A stretch of 64,000 nucleotides of DNA from JABMOV01 sp964344305 (GCA_964344305.1 CAYFMT010000007.1:36942-100941), one strand, 5' to 3'; shown: positions 52,981 to 62,574, counted from the stretch's first letter. Made by a program: numbers and translations. Notes: generated from the letters alone by a model not told the origin.

Positions 52981-54272
52981 CAGGGTTCCAATCGGTAAAT
53001 AGTGCGTGGGAAAGGAATACACTCTCGAATATGTTGTGTACCGGTAATCCAAGCAACAGTTCGTTCAAGTCCCAACCCAAATCCGGAATGAGGCACTGTC
53101 CCATATTTTCTCAGGTCGAGGTACCATTTGAATGGTTTCAGTGGAAGATCATGATATTGGATTCGTTTCACTAAGGTGTCATAATCGTCTTCACGCTGTC
53201 CCCCACCGATAATTTCACCAAATCCTTCGGGGGCAATCATATCCACACCCAGTGCCAGTTCGTTGTTGTGAGCATCACGTTTCATATAGAATGCTTTTAT
53301 ATCCGCTGGCCACCGATGGATCATTACGGGCTTATCATACTTCTCACCTATAATTGTTTCGTCGGCAGCACCCAGGTCATTACCGTACTCAAAATCGGCT
53401 CCAGCTTCCTTCAGGATGGCTGCCGCTTCATCGTAGGTTATCCGTGGGAATGGTGGAACGATGGATTCCAGTTTGGATAAATCACGTTCCAGGGTGTCCA
53501 GCTCCTGTTTGCAATGCTCAAGACATTGCTGAACGATATATCCTATGAGCTTTTCAGCCAAATCCATGTTTTCATCCAGGTCACAATAAGCCATTTCCGG
53601 TTCCAGCATCCAGAATTCCGTTAGATGTCGTCGAGTTTTTGATTTTTCAGCGCGGAATGTGGGACCAAACACATAGATTTTTCCGAGAGCCATAGCGCTC
53701 GCCTCCCCGTACAATTGTCCACTTTGTGTCAGGTAGGCGGATCGTTCGAAATAGTCCACTTCGAATAGATTGGTTGTGCCTTCTACAGCATTGGCTGTGA
53801 ACATGGGGGAATCCACCAGCGTAAAGCCGTTGGAATCGAAAAAATCTCTTGCTGCTTTGACTACATGGTGACGTACCCTCAAAATGGCATTCTGTTTCTT
53901 TGATCTGAGCCACAAATGTCTGTTATCCATGAGAAATGCTGTACCATGTTCTTTTGGGGATATGGGATACTCTTCCGCAATCTGTATAACCTTGATATCC
54001 TTCACTGTTAATTCATAGCCACCGGGTGCGCGTGGTTCATTTCTCACAACCCCAGTGACGATGACAGATGATTCCTGCGTAATGGTCGATTCCAACTCAA
54101 AGACGATAGGATCCACTTCAGCTTTAACCACGACACACTGCAATAGACCTGTTCCGTCACGAAAAATCAAAAACCAGATTTTCCCAATAGAACGGGTATT
54201 ATAGACCCATCCTTTTACTACTACTTCCTGTCCGTCGTATTTCCCTAATTCTTTAATGGTCGTTTGTATCAT
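52980..54272 (-). CDS. asnS: Asparaginyl-tRNA synthetase
   Basis: AsnS charges tRNA-Asn. The 430-residue class IIb enzyme has an N-terminal OB anticodon-binding domain (about 1-110) with VVVKGWVYNTRSIGKIWFL. The catalytic core has motif 2 TFRAEKSKTRRHLTEFWMLE near 210 and motif 3 GFGLGLERTVAWITGTQHI near the end. YLTQSGQLYGEASAMAL and HNNELALGVDMI are Asn-type rather than Asp-type segments. It follows lptE by 21 bases. No gatCAB is in the window, so I cannot tell if a transamidation route also exists. Confidence 0.96.
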   Translation of the reverse strand: MIQTTIKELGKYDGQEVVVKGWVYNTRSIGKIWFLIFRDGTGLLQCVVVKAEVDPIVFELESTITQESSVIVTGVVRNEPRAPGGYELTVKDIKVIQIAEEYPISPKEHGTAFLMDNRHLWLRSKKQNAILRVRHHVVKAARDFFDSNGFTLVDSPMFTANAVEGTTNLFEVDYFERSAYLTQSGQLYGEASAMALGKIYVFGPTFRAEKSKTRRHLTEFWMLEPEMAYCDLDENMDLAEKLIGYIVQQCLEHCKQELDTLERDLSKLESIVPPFPRITYDEAAAILKEAGADFEYGNDLGAADETIIGEKYDKPVMIHRWPADIKAFYMKRDAHNNELALGVDMIAPEGFGEIIGGGQREDDYDTLVKRIQYHDLPLKPFKWYLDLRKYGTVPHSGFGLGLERTVAWITGTQHIRECIPFPRTIYRLEP

Positions 54273-54293
54273 ACTATTTCCCTTAAATCCTGT

Positions 54294-54848
54294 TTACCAT
54301 GAAGACACAATATCACTTATGACATCTTCAGCAATTTTTTCTACTGCAATTTTTGTGGCGAACTCTCTTGGATCGCCAATTTCATCCTCATCCTCACTAT
54401 CGATAAGGTTATCACCATCATTGTCAATACCATCAGAACTGATATCTCCTGATGTACCATAGGCTCCCCATCCCGTATATGTTTTCAACAGCAGTGACTC
54501 ATCCTTTGCTACGTCAAACCATTCCAATTCAAGCTTAATGGTCAATCGCAACTCAGTCACCACTTCCTGTTGTGTAAATGTATGGACTTTCTCATCCACT
54601 GAAACCAGTGTACCTCTTAATATGGAGTCTGATTCATCTTCTGATCGGACTTTCAGAATATTCTCTTCTATAAACTGTTCTTGAAGATTATCGGTGATTT
54701 GCTCAGCGATACCAAATTCAGCGGTCTGATTTATCACATTCGGTATGGAAATGGATTTGATATGAGGTGGAATGGAACCTGCCATGCTGTAAAAACCGCA
54801 GGCAGACATAAAAACTACCAGAATTCCAACTATTCCAGACTTAAACAT
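54294..54848 (-). CDS. lptE: LptE-like LPS-assembly lipoprotein with acidic insert
   Basis: LptE plugs the LptD barrel that inserts LPS in the outer membrane. The 184-residue product starts MFKSGIVGILVVFMSACGFYSMAGS (cut as FMSACGFYS at the lipobox), followed by IPPHIKSISIPNVINQTAEF and ITDNLQEQFIEENILKV. VTELRLTIKLELEWFD is also LptE-like. Residues about 135-159 are an acidic insert (GDISSDGIDNDGDNLIDSED) with a D-x-D-x-D-type repeat like thrombospondin-type-3 calcium-binding motifs. The C-terminal helix AVEKIAEDVISDIVSSW is normal. Start ATG 54848 overlaps the sigma54-activator stop by eight bases, a common FCB arrangement. Confidence 0.85.
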   Translation of the reverse strand: MFKSGIVGILVVFMSACGFYSMAGSIPPHIKSISIPNVINQTAEFGIAEQITDNLQEQFIEENILKVRSEDESDSILRGTLVSVDEKVHTFTQQEVVTELRLTIKLELEWFDVAKDESLLLKTYTGWGAYGTSGDISSDGIDNDGDNLIDSEDEDEIGDPREFATKIAVEKIAEDVISDIVSSW

Positions 54849-56052
54849 CCTGACGATTAATCTTTTTCTCAATTCCATAATCATTGATTTTCCGATAAAG
54901 GGTTCGTTCTGACATACCCAGTGATCTCGCTGCGGCCCGGCGGTTGTTACTAAAATATTTAAGTGTGCGCGTAATGGCTTCCCTCTCCAGTTCTTCCATC
55001 GTCAATTCCCCGATTGCATCATCACGGATGAACTGGTGAGTTTCGTCGATATTAACTGCCTGACTGTCAATGGATTGAATAGAGTCAATTGGTGGCGAAG
55101 ATAACTGCGAAACTCCAGGTACCACTGATGTGCCGCCGGTAACTACATTTTTTATGATATCTACATCCTGTCTGAGCATAAACAGTTGTCGAAGCATCAG
55201 TTCACGTTCTGCCTGTTCAGCCGTATTGTTTATGACAACAGGTAGATTTGGGTTTTGTTCATATGGATGGATTTTGCTTCCAAGCTTCCTCTGGATCATA
55301 TCCACTGTTATTCTCTCGCCCCGTTCCATCACCAGGATGGACTCAACAAAGTTTTTCAATTCCCGTACATTGCCCGGCCAATCGAATTGTTTCATGAGCC
55401 TTAACGCGTCGGGCATGAACCCCCTGTACACCATATCGTTGTTTTGTGTAAAAAGGAGAGCAAATCGTTCTACCAGCGGAGATATATCCTCCACTCTATT
55501 TCTCAGAGGTGGTACTTCAATAGTAACAGTCTTTAATCTGTAATACAAATCCTGGCGAAACTGACCTTTAGAGACCAACTCGCCAAGGTCCTTGTTTGAT
55601 GCGGCTATGACCCGTACGTCTGTGTAAAGGGATTTGCTATCACCTACCCGCAAAAACTCTCCGCTTTCCAACACCCGTAAAAGTTTAACCTGTGTTTCAA
55701 GAGGAGTTTCACCAATTTCATCCAGAAAAATGGTTCCCTTGTTTGCAGCTTCAAAATATCCCTTTCGATCATCCCCTGCTCCGGTATAGGCACCTTTTTT
55801 ATGTCCAAACAGTTCGCTTTCAATAATGCCTTCTGGAATGGCACCACAATTCACTGTAACCAGTGTTTCATGGGATCGCTTGCTGAACTGGTGGATGGCT
55901 TTGGCCACCATTTCCTTTCCTGTTCCAGATTCTCCTGCGATAAGAACAGAAATATCCACGGGAGCGATTTGTGCGATCATCTCCAGGACTTCCCTTGTGG
56001 CATCGGATGTGCCAACAATTCCCGAAAGCTTTTGAATTCTATTTAATTCCAT
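54841..56052 (-). CDS. Sigma-54-dependent transcriptional activator without receiver domain
   Basis: The 403-residue AAA+ activator has Walker A GESGTGKEM near 45 and ESELFGHKKGAYTGAGDDRK. The sigma54-contact loop there is GAYTGA rather than the usual GAFTGA. Walker B is GTIFLDEIGETPLE, with WPGNVRELKNFVESILV and a C-terminal Fis-type HTH (NNRRAAARSLGMSERTLYRK). There is no N-terminal response-regulator or sensor domain, so control is not by phosphorylation of an attached receiver. I start at ATG 56052, with GAGG six bases upstream. It lies between galE and lptE, so it may control envelope genes, which is inference. Confidence 0.92.
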   Translation of the reverse strand: MELNRIQKLSGIVGTSDATREVLEMIAQIAPVDISVLIAGESGTGKEMVAKAIHQFSKRSHETLVTVNCGAIPEGIIESELFGHKKGAYTGAGDDRKGYFEAANKGTIFLDEIGETPLETQVKLLRVLESGEFLRVGDSKSLYTDVRVIAASNKDLGELVSKGQFRQDLYYRLKTVTIEVPPLRNRVEDISPLVERFALLFTQNNDMVYRGFMPDALRLMKQFDWPGNVRELKNFVESILVMERGERITVDMIQRKLGSKIHPYEQNPNLPVVINNTAEQAERELMLRQLFMLRQDVDIIKNVVTGGTSVVPGVSQLSSPPIDSIQSIDSQAVNIDETHQFIRDDAIGELTMEELEREAITRTLKYFSNNRRAAARSLGMSERTLYRKINDYGIEKKINRQDV

Positions 56053-56076
56053 TTCCTTCCTCAAATTAGACATAAA

Positions 56077-57042
56077 TCAGGATTTATACACATTCCACAT
56101 GCTATTCAAAAGCGTATATAAATCAGAATGTTCTGGTTCCCAATTCAACAGATCCGCTGCCTGGGTTGATATTGCGATCAATTCAGCCGGATCTCCAGGT
56201 CTACGATCTACGATTTCATAGTTGATGGACTTTCCTGTGACTTTTTCTGCTTCCTTTATAACGTCCAGCACAGAATACCCAATTCCTGTGGCCAGGTTTA
56301 CTGTTAAATCCCTGTCATTGTCCATTAAAAAGTTCAATGCGCTGGAATGGGCTGTTGCCAGATCATTTACATGAATATAGTCTCTGACACCTGTGCCATC
56401 ATGGGTATCATAATCATTGCCAAAAACCTTCATACCATTTCTCATTCCTGAGGCAACCTCCATCACAATAGGAAGCAGGTTCTGAGGCTGCTGCTCTTTT
56501 CCTGTGATGACTCCATTCACATCATAACCCGCTGCATTAAAATATCGCAGGGCGGCGTATCGTAATCCCTTTAGCTCCGAAAACCACTCTAAATTTCTTT
56601 CAATGGCCAGTTTTGTGTATCCGTAATAATTAATGGGTTTCAACGGATGCTGTTCATCTACAGGCAAATACTCTGGGTAGCCATAAACGGCTGCTGTGGA
56701 CGAAAAAATGAAATATTTGATGTTGGCATCCATCATGGCATTAAGCAGGGATAGTGTCCCCATAAGATTGTTGTGGGAGTACTTCCGTGGATTGATCATG
56801 GATTCACCCGCAGCTTTCCATGCAGCAAAATGCATCACCGCATCGTATCCCTGGGTTAGCACATCTTTTAATAGGCTCATATCATGGGTAGATCCCTCTA
56901 CCAGTGTTGCGCGAATGTCTACATTTCCTGTTTTCCCAAGGGATAAATCATCGTAAACAGTGACAGTATGTCCATCATTACATAAGGTTTGTACAGCATG
57001 ACTTCCTATATAGCCCGCGCCCCCGGTAACCAGAATTTTCAT
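56077..57042 (-). CDS. galE: UDP-glucose 4-epimerase
   Basis: GalE interconverts UDP-glucose and UDP-galactose. The 321-residue extended SDR has MKILVTGGAGYIGSHAVQTL, VMHFAAWKAAGESMINP near 80, FIFSSTAAVYG with the active-site Ser region, and the catalytic Tyr-Lys in PINYYGYTKLAIERN near 145. ALRYFNAAGYDVNG, GTGVRDYIHVNDLATAH and the rest are typical. It follows uvrB directly (start ATG 57042, AAGG upstream). It supplies galactose units for the envelope glycans encoded elsewhere in the window. Confidence 0.95.
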   Translation of the reverse strand: MKILVTGGAGYIGSHAVQTLCNDGHTVTVYDDLSLGKTGNVDIRATLVEGSTHDMSLLKDVLTQGYDAVMHFAAWKAAGESMINPRKYSHNNLMGTLSLLNAMMDANIKYFIFSSTAAVYGYPEYLPVDEQHPLKPINYYGYTKLAIERNLEWFSELKGLRYAALRYFNAAGYDVNGVITGKEQQPQNLLPIVMEVASGMRNGMKVFGNDYDTHDGTGVRDYIHVNDLATAHSSALNFLMDNDRDLTVNLATGIGYSVLDVIKEAEKVTGKSINYEIVDRRPGDPAELIAISTQAADLLNWEPEHSDLYTLLNSMWNVYKS

Positions 57043-57043
57043 G

Positions 57044-59044
57044 TTAAAATACCTTTCCCAATTCTTTTTCAATTTTTTCTATTTCATCTCTTAAATGAGC
57101 TGCCCTCTCAAACTCAAGTTTTTCCGCTGCTTCCATCATTTCCTGTTTCATCATCTCCATGGCCTGCTGCTTGTCTAATTTGGAAAAATCATCACCCCTT
57201 CTTGTGCTTTTATATTCAGTGTCAGGTTCTGACATTGAGTCAGCGACAGCTGTTGAGTGAAGTATATCATCTGTGGATTTATAAACTGTTTCAGGAGTTA
57301 TACCATGTGCTAAATTGTAGTCGAGCTGAATTTTTCGTCTTCGTTTTGTCTCAGAAATAAGGTATTCCATGGCATCGCTTACAGTGTCCGCATAAAGATA
57401 GACTTCGCCACCAACATTTCTTGCTGCTCGACCTGCCACCTGCATCAATGCGCTTTTAGATCGCAAGAATCCCTGCTTGTCTGCATCCAGGACCGCAACC
57501 AATGATACTTCTGGTAGGTCCAGACCTTCACGAAGGAGATTGATCCCTACAAGAACATCGAATTCTCCCAAGCGCAGATCCCTGAGAATTTTAACACGCT
57601 CAACCGTTTCAATATCAGAATGCAAATACCGGACACGTAAATTCAGTCCGTTGAGGTATTCGGTTAAATCTTCTGACATTCGTTTTGTGAGAGTTGTAAC
57701 CAGGGTTCGTTCTCCCTTTCTTTCCCTGTAACGAATTTCTCCCACCAGATCGTCAATTTGACCAAGTGTTGGACGGACATCCACTTGTGGATCTATCAAG
57801 CCAGTTGGTCGAATCACCTGCTCTACCACCAACCCCTGGGATAATTCTAATTCCCGGTAAGCTGGTGTGGCTGATGCATAGATAACCTGGTTTTGCATTT
57901 TCATGAATTCATGGGATTTTAATGGTCGATTGTCCAGTGCACTGGGTAACCTAAAACCGTGCTCAACAAGTGTTTCTTTGCGCGACCTATCGCCATTGTA
58001 CATGCCCTGGATCTGTGGGAGTGTTACATGGGATTCATCAATGATTGTGAGGAAATTGTCAGGGAAAAAATCAATGAGAGTAAAAGGTCTTTCTCCAGGT
58101 TTTCTACCGGCGAAATACCGTGAATAATTTTCTATTCCAGAACAGTAACCCACCTCCTGGATCATTTCAAGGTCAAAATTGGTTCTTTGTTCAAGACGCT
58201 GGGCTTCAAGAAGTTTATCCATACCACGCAGTTCTTCAAGCCGTTGATTCAATTCTTTTCGAATTTCCACAATGATTTGACCCGTTTGTTTTGGATCAGC
58301 CACAAAATGTTTCGCAGGGTAAATATAGATTCGATCAAGGGAGCGAATGATTTCACCTGTGATGGGATGAAAGCTCACCATGTCATCTATATCATTGCCA
58401 AACATTTCAATTCGAATGCAAACTTCTTCGTAAGCCGGGAAAATTTCTATGACATCCCCCCTGACACGAAAATTGCCGCGTTCCAGTACTGAATCATTTC
58501 GCAGGTAGTGTATATTGATGAGTTTCCTCATGACTTCCTTGCGATTGATCGGACTTCCCTTTTCCAGAGGGATAACCTGTTCCTTATACTCGCTTGGAGA
58601 ACCGATACCATAGATACAGGATACGGAGCTAACAACAATGACATCGTCCCTTTCAATAAGAGAACTGGTGGCTTTCAAGCGTAGTCTGTCTATTTCTTCG
58701 TTCGCGGAGAAATCCTTCTCGATAAATGTATCTGTAACAGGCATGTACGCTTCTGGTTGGTAATAATCGTAGTAGCTGATAAAGTATTCCACAGCATTTT
58801 CAGGGAACAGTTGCTTGAATTCACCAAACAATTGAGCAGCAAGGGTTTTATTGTGGGAAATGATCAGGGTTGGACGCTGAACCTTCTCTATGACTTTTGC
58901 CATTGTGAACGTTTTTCCAGAACCTGTAACACCAAGTAAAGTCTGATGTTTAAGATCATTATTCAGGTTGGTTGCCAACCCCTCAATGGCTTGAGGCTGG
59001 TCTCCCCTGGGCTTGAAATCACTGTGAACGATAAAATCTGCCAT
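57044..59044 (-). CDS. uvrB: UvrABC excision repair subunit B
   Basis: UvrB is the DNA-damage-verifying helicase of nucleotide excision repair. The 666-residue protein has Walker A LLGVTGSGKTFTMAKVIE near 38 and the beta-hairpin YYQPEAYMPVTDTFIEKDFS near 93. DESHVTLPQIQGMYNGDRSR is the DEAD-like motif, and later helicase motifs include VGINLLREGLDLPEVSLV and QVAGRAARNV. The C-terminal UVR domain (KLEFERAAHLRDEIEKIEKE) ends it. The length is standard. No SOS box is recognised in the 178 bases upstream. It is the first gene of a nine-gene minus-strand run to 50206. Confidence 0.97.
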   Translation of the reverse strand: MADFIVHSDFKPRGDQPQAIEGLATNLNNDLKHQTLLGVTGSGKTFTMAKVIEKVQRPTLIISHNKTLAAQLFGEFKQLFPENAVEYFISYYDYYQPEAYMPVTDTFIEKDFSANEEIDRLRLKATSSLIERDDVIVVSSVSCIYGIGSPSEYKEQVIPLEKGSPINRKEVMRKLINIHYLRNDSVLERGNFRVRGDVIEIFPAYEEVCIRIEMFGNDIDDMVSFHPITGEIIRSLDRIYIYPAKHFVADPKQTGQIIVEIRKELNQRLEELRGMDKLLEAQRLEQRTNFDLEMIQEVGYCSGIENYSRYFAGRKPGERPFTLIDFFPDNFLTIIDESHVTLPQIQGMYNGDRSRKETLVEHGFRLPSALDNRPLKSHEFMKMQNQVIYASATPAYRELELSQGLVVEQVIRPTGLIDPQVDVRPTLGQIDDLVGEIRYRERKGERTLVTTLTKRMSEDLTEYLNGLNLRVRYLHSDIETVERVKILRDLRLGEFDVLVGINLLREGLDLPEVSLVAVLDADKQGFLRSKSALMQVAGRAARNVGGEVYLYADTVSDAMEYLISETKRRRKIQLDYNLAHGITPETVYKSTDDILHSTAVADSMSEPDTEYKSTRRGDDFSKLDKQQAMEMMKQEMMEAAEKLEFERAAHLRDEIEKIEKELGKVF

Positions 59045-59222
59045 ATTGTCTAAATTTACTCGTCTAAATACAAAGAAAGCAAAGAAGATAGTAAATATAT
59101 TTTACAGGCAATATGGCATAAAATAGAGTTTATATAAATTGAATTTTAGAAAATTCATATCCAACCCATTCGTTTTCCGTATTTTTTAACTCTGAATTCA
59201 TCATAAATCACTCAGGAATATT
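59045..59222. other. Divergent intergenic region between uvrB and the M42 gene
   Basis: These 178 bases hold AT-rich DNA with no ORF and no clear hairpin. AGGA at about 59213 serves the M42 start. No LexA-type or sigma-factor consensus is clear enough to call. Confidence 0.4.
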
Positions 59223-60236
59223 ATGAAATCCACTAGAACTCTTCGCGAATTGATTGATATTGATTCTCCCAGCGGATACACGCATCACGCCGCACAATAT
59301 GTTTATGACGTACTAAAGGGATATGGATACGAGCCGGAATTCACCCATAAGGGGGCTGTAAAATGCTCACTTGGAGAAAACCCAACACTTACCCTTGCAG
59401 CACACATGGATACGCTTGGTGCCATAGTATCAAAACTAAAGGATGATGGAACACTCGGTATTTCCCTGCTGGGTGGACTCTCATTGACAGGAGCTGAAGG
59501 TGAATACGTAAAAATTGTAACCCATTCCGGAAAGATTTATACAGGGACACTACTATTGAACAATCCATCTGTGCATGCAAATCGTGAGAAAGAAAAAACG
59601 GAACGATCCATAAAAAACATGCATATCCGTGTGGATGAGGAAGTGAATTCAAAAGAAGACCTGGAGAAAGCCGGTATATCCATTGGTGACATTGTTTGTG
59701 TGGATCCAAAATACCAGGAGCTGGAAAACGGATTTATCAAGTCCCGATTTCTTGATAACAAGGCAGGGTGTTTTGTCCTGTTCGAAATCGCAAGGAAAAT
59801 TAAGGAAACCGGCAAAGAGGTGCCAGTTGAACTGTTCTTCTCAAACTATGAAGAAGTCGGCCATGGAGGATCTACCGGTTATAGCAACACCGTTTCGGAA
59901 TTGCTTGTAATTGATATGGGCGTTCTTGGCGATGATTGTGAAGGTGATGAAGTGAGCTGTTCCATTTGTGCAAAGGATTCAACTGGTCCTATGGATTATC
60001 AGTTTAGAAAAGACCTGGTAGATTTAGCAAAAGAGAAATCCATACCCTATAAAGTGGATGTTTATCCATTTTATGGTTCGGATGGCGCTGCGGCACTCCA
60101 TGCTGGTAATGATTTTAAGGTCGCATTAATTGGAATGGGTGTTGCTGCATCTCATGGTACTGAGCGGACACACGTGAAAGGAATTCAGGCCACTATTGAT
60201 CTTTCCATGGCATACATAGATAAGGCATGTGGATAA
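59223..60236 (+). CDS. M42-family metallopeptidase
   Basis: M42 enzymes are dinuclear-metal aminopeptidases forming tetrahedral particles (FrvX/YsdC/TET). The 337-residue protein has the metal-ligand motifs AAHMDTLGAIV (His-x-Asp) near 60, the bridging Asp in SRFLDNKAGCFVLFEI near 180, and the catalytic Glu pair in FFSNYEEVGHGGSTGY near 210. VIDMGVLGDD and DVYPFYGSDGAAALHAG follow, with the final ligand in ASHGTERTH. A good AGGA Shine-Dalgarno precedes ATG 59223. It is monocistronic and ends six bases before a convergent gene. Confidence 0.94.
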   Translation: MKSTRTLRELIDIDSPSGYTHHAAQYVYDVLKGYGYEPEFTHKGAVKCSLGENPTLTLAAHMDTLGAIVSKLKDDGTLGISLLGGLSLTGAEGEYVKIVTHSGKIYTGTLLLNNPSVHANREKEKTERSIKNMHIRVDEEVNSKEDLEKAGISIGDIVCVDPKYQELENGFIKSRFLDNKAGCFVLFEIARKIKETGKEVPVELFFSNYEEVGHGGSTGYSNTVSELLVIDMGVLGDDCEGDEVSCSICAKDSTGPMDYQFRKDLVDLAKEKSIPYKVDVYPFYGSDGAAALHAGNDFKVALIGMGVAASHGTERTHVKGIQATIDLSMAYIDKACG

Positions 60237-60242
60237 CCCTGG

Positions 60243-61307
60243 CTATTTTAGGTCAAAAGAGTACGTTCCATTAACAAGGTCTATCCTTACCAGGTACCTT
60301 CCAGCTTCCACCGGTATATTGCTTCCCTTGAAAATGAGCTCATTCGCGTTAAACTGACCTTTCCCCCAATCGAACGTCCAATCAAAATCACTGCGAAACT
60401 TCACAAGACCATCGACTAAATCGGTCTCAATACTCCAGATACCTTCATTCTCGGGATCCGGAATCATTTCCAACCCAATGCTCCAGTTTTTCAGCTTCGT
60501 GCCGCTCCCGATCAGTTCGAGTCGTTCAAAACTATTATCTACGAGGAACGGATACTGATTTTTTAAGGTTGTGAGGAAACCGTATCCACTTTGTGCAATA
60601 ATTTCAATATTCCGTAGCACCTGTTTTTTGGATTCTGAAATTGACTTCAAATCTGAAATGAACTCATTGGATCGAATGAGGGCAAGAACTGTTTCAATAT
60701 TTTCCGGGGAAAAAAATCCATGAGGAACACTGTTTATGTATTGATCGAATCCCTGTCCCTGTTCCAGGATGCGCATGGGAATATGGGATTGTTTTAAATG
60801 TTCCTGCATTAAGTTTAATAATCCGAGTTCTTCATACGGAGCCAGGATATTCTCTGCATTAGCAAAATAGCGACGGGCTGTTTTTGCGGTTTGGTTTAGC
60901 TCTGTATCAGTTGAGATAAATGTAAACAGGGATTTTTTCCAACCAGCATCGGTATACTCCTGATTAAGTGTGATGTCGTCGATTACCTGAAGGATAGGTG
61001 GTATACGATGCGGATTATCAAAAGTCTCTCCATTCATTAAACTATCAATACGGGATAGTTGATATTCAAGCCGATCCTTAAGGGTTGCATACCCATAGAT
61101 TTCCACTTGCAACTGATAGTACAATTCTGTCAGACCAAGCTTAAACTGTTGATCGATCTTTCTTTCTTCATTCCAGTTATTTATCTGCAGTGCAATGATG
61201 ACACCCAGTACTATGAGGGTGATCTCCCCTATTGCATATCGGGAGTACTTTAAAAACTCATTGTCATCCGCCAATTTTCTTCTGATTTTCCTGTATCTGT
61301 TTAACAT
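60243..61307 (-). CDS. DUF6090 family membrane-anchored protein
   Basis: The 354-residue protein starts MLNRYRKIRRKLADDNEFL, then a single TM helix in KYSRYAIGEITLIVLGVIIA with LQINNWNEERK just after it. This N-terminus is the marker of DUF6090, an FCB family of unknown role with one inner-membrane helix and a large periplasmic helical domain. Residues about 35-260 look helical; the last 100 are beta-rich (RLELIGSGTKLKNWSIG, then FKGSNIPVEAGRYLVRI). I start at ATG 61307, the family start, rather than the ATG at 61343 that lies in the upstream gene. Confidence 0.8.
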   Translation of the reverse strand: MLNRYRKIRRKLADDNEFLKYSRYAIGEITLIVLGVIIALQINNWNEERKIDQQFKLGLTELYYQLQVEIYGYATLKDRLEYQLSRIDSLMNGETFDNPHRIPPILQVIDDITLNQEYTDAGWKKSLFTFISTDTELNQTAKTARRYFANAENILAPYEELGLLNLMQEHLKQSHIPMRILEQGQGFDQYINSVPHGFFSPENIETVLALIRSNEFISDLKSISESKKQVLRNIEIIAQSGYGFLTTLKNQYPFLVDNSFERLELIGSGTKLKNWSIGLEMIPDPENEGIWSIETDLVDGLVKFRSDFDWTFDWGKGQFNANELIFKGSNIPVEAGRYLVRIDLVNGTYSFDLK

Positions 61308-61329
61308 ATTCTTTGTCCACCAGTTGGTA

Positions 61330-62136
61330 TTAGAAGAACCCATGAATGACTAACAAGTTATCCAATCCATCCATCATTTCTGTAAGAACTTCCAATAATT
61401 CGGAATCTCCATTCCCTGATAAAATGAATATTCTCTCTAGATGGTATTCAAGTTTTTCAGGGATATGATTGCACTCATTCGTCACACAATTCAGTATTTT
61501 CTTTTCCCCCGGATGAAGAATTTCGTTTACGGCAAAAACAATATCAAAATAACTTGCAAGTAGAACTGATAATCTATGATTTATACTTATGATATCCTTG
61601 CGATGAATTGCTTTCAGAATCTGGTTGTAGTAGGATGGGATAATCTTGCGTACTACTGGATGGTTTTTTTGAATTATCGCCTTCTTTAGTGCCACCGGAT
61701 ACGGTTTGGCAGTCCTTTCCTGCAATTCAGAGAACCAGCTGGATCGATCGTACAATAAAGTTGCCTGTTTCACCGTGCGCCAAAAACATGTAGTGTAACC
61801 CAGACTTGCCTGATGATGATCTATTACATTTGATAGCTGGGTTTCGATCCAGTCCATTTCCCAATAGATCATATCCACTTCGATTTCGGTTTTCTTATGT
61901 ACCCATTCATCTCCATTATCCCAGTATGTGAGATCAAGATCAGCCTTTGAAGGTCCTAATGATACGATTATTTCTTTTCGAATTGATGCGGGCAATATTT
62001 TCTCTGAAATAATATAAATATCAATATCGGAATGATGATCCAAAAGCCCTGTTGTATGGGAACCTGCTTGGATGATGGCTTCAACATTATCTAGTTGCTT
62101 GAATGCGTCTACAATATTTTGCTTGAGTTCATCCAT
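61330..62136 (-). CDS. Nucleotidyltransferase-domain protein
   Basis: The 268-residue protein has a polymerase-beta-type nucleotidyltransferase N-domain. AIIQAGSHTTGLLDHHSDID gives the G-S-x-x-x-G and D-x-D pattern near residue 20-40, and the third acidic residue is likely in IEVDMIYWEMDW. A helical C-domain with KAIHRKDIISINHRLSVLLA and LEYHLERIFIL follows, as in aminoglycoside adenylyltransferase/kanamycin-NT relatives or DUF4037. Substrate is not known. It lies three bases after the DUF1801 gene, with the DUF6090 gene 22 bases downstream. Confidence 0.78.
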   Translation of the reverse strand: MDELKQNIVDAFKQLDNVEAIIQAGSHTTGLLDHHSDIDIYIISEKILPASIRKEIIVSLGPSKADLDLTYWDNGDEWVHKKTEIEVDMIYWEMDWIETQLSNVIDHHQASLGYTTCFWRTVKQATLLYDRSSWFSELQERTAKPYPVALKKAIIQKNHPVVRKIIPSYYNQILKAIHRKDIISINHRLSVLLASYFDIVFAVNEILHPGEKKILNCVTNECNHIPEKLEYHLERIFILSGNGDSELLEVLTEMMDGLDNLLVIHGFF

Positions 62137-62139
62137 AGC

Positions 62140-62514
62140 CTATATATTATTCGCAATATTCGCTTTCATTTCAAGAATCATCCTCTTTACCAGGTCAATT
62201 GGTAAAGGTTTTTCTACTGAAAATTGAACTGTACCTTTACCAAGGTTATAATCATGTAATTCGCTTCTAAATTTGTTCAAAATTTCTTTTTGTGGATAAA
62301 AGCTTACATGATTTTCATACCCAGCAATCATGATCTGGTGCTCACGTTTTCCTGTTGGGATGATATCATATAGTAGATAGTTGGACTTGAAGATTTCTTT
62401 TCCTTCTGGAACTGTTTCTTTAAATATTGAGCGTAAGGTTTTAACTGTTTCACCTGATTTACGAGGTAAACTATTAATATAGTCATGAACCGTCTCATAT
62501 TTTTTCATACCCAT
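62140..62514 (-). CDS. DUF1801 family protein
   Basis: The 124-residue protein matches the DUF1801/YdhG-like fold: VHDYINSLPRKSGETVKTLR, IFKSNYLLYDIIPT, MIAGYENHVSFYP and ELHDYNLGKGTVQFSVEKPL. Family members have a small alpha/beta fold similar to frataxin/YjbR; roles are unknown. ATG 62514 has AAGGA about eleven bases upstream; an ATG two codons on is also possible. The gene probably shares a transcript with the nucleotidyltransferase gene. Confidence 0.82.
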   Translation of the reverse strand: MGMKKYETVHDYINSLPRKSGETVKTLRSIFKETVPEGKEIFKSNYLLYDIIPTGKREHQIMIAGYENHVSFYPQKEILNKFRSELHDYNLGKGTVQFSVEKPLPIDLVKRMILEMKANIANNI

Positions 62515-62574
62515 TTTATACTATTCCTTTTTATCAATCCTTTGATATGGATATATTGATTTTCTCATATTCTT

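Noticed and set aside
59045..59222. SOS box in front of uvrB
   Set aside because: No CTGT-N8-ACAG-type palindrome is present; TTTACAGGC near 59102 lacks its partner half.
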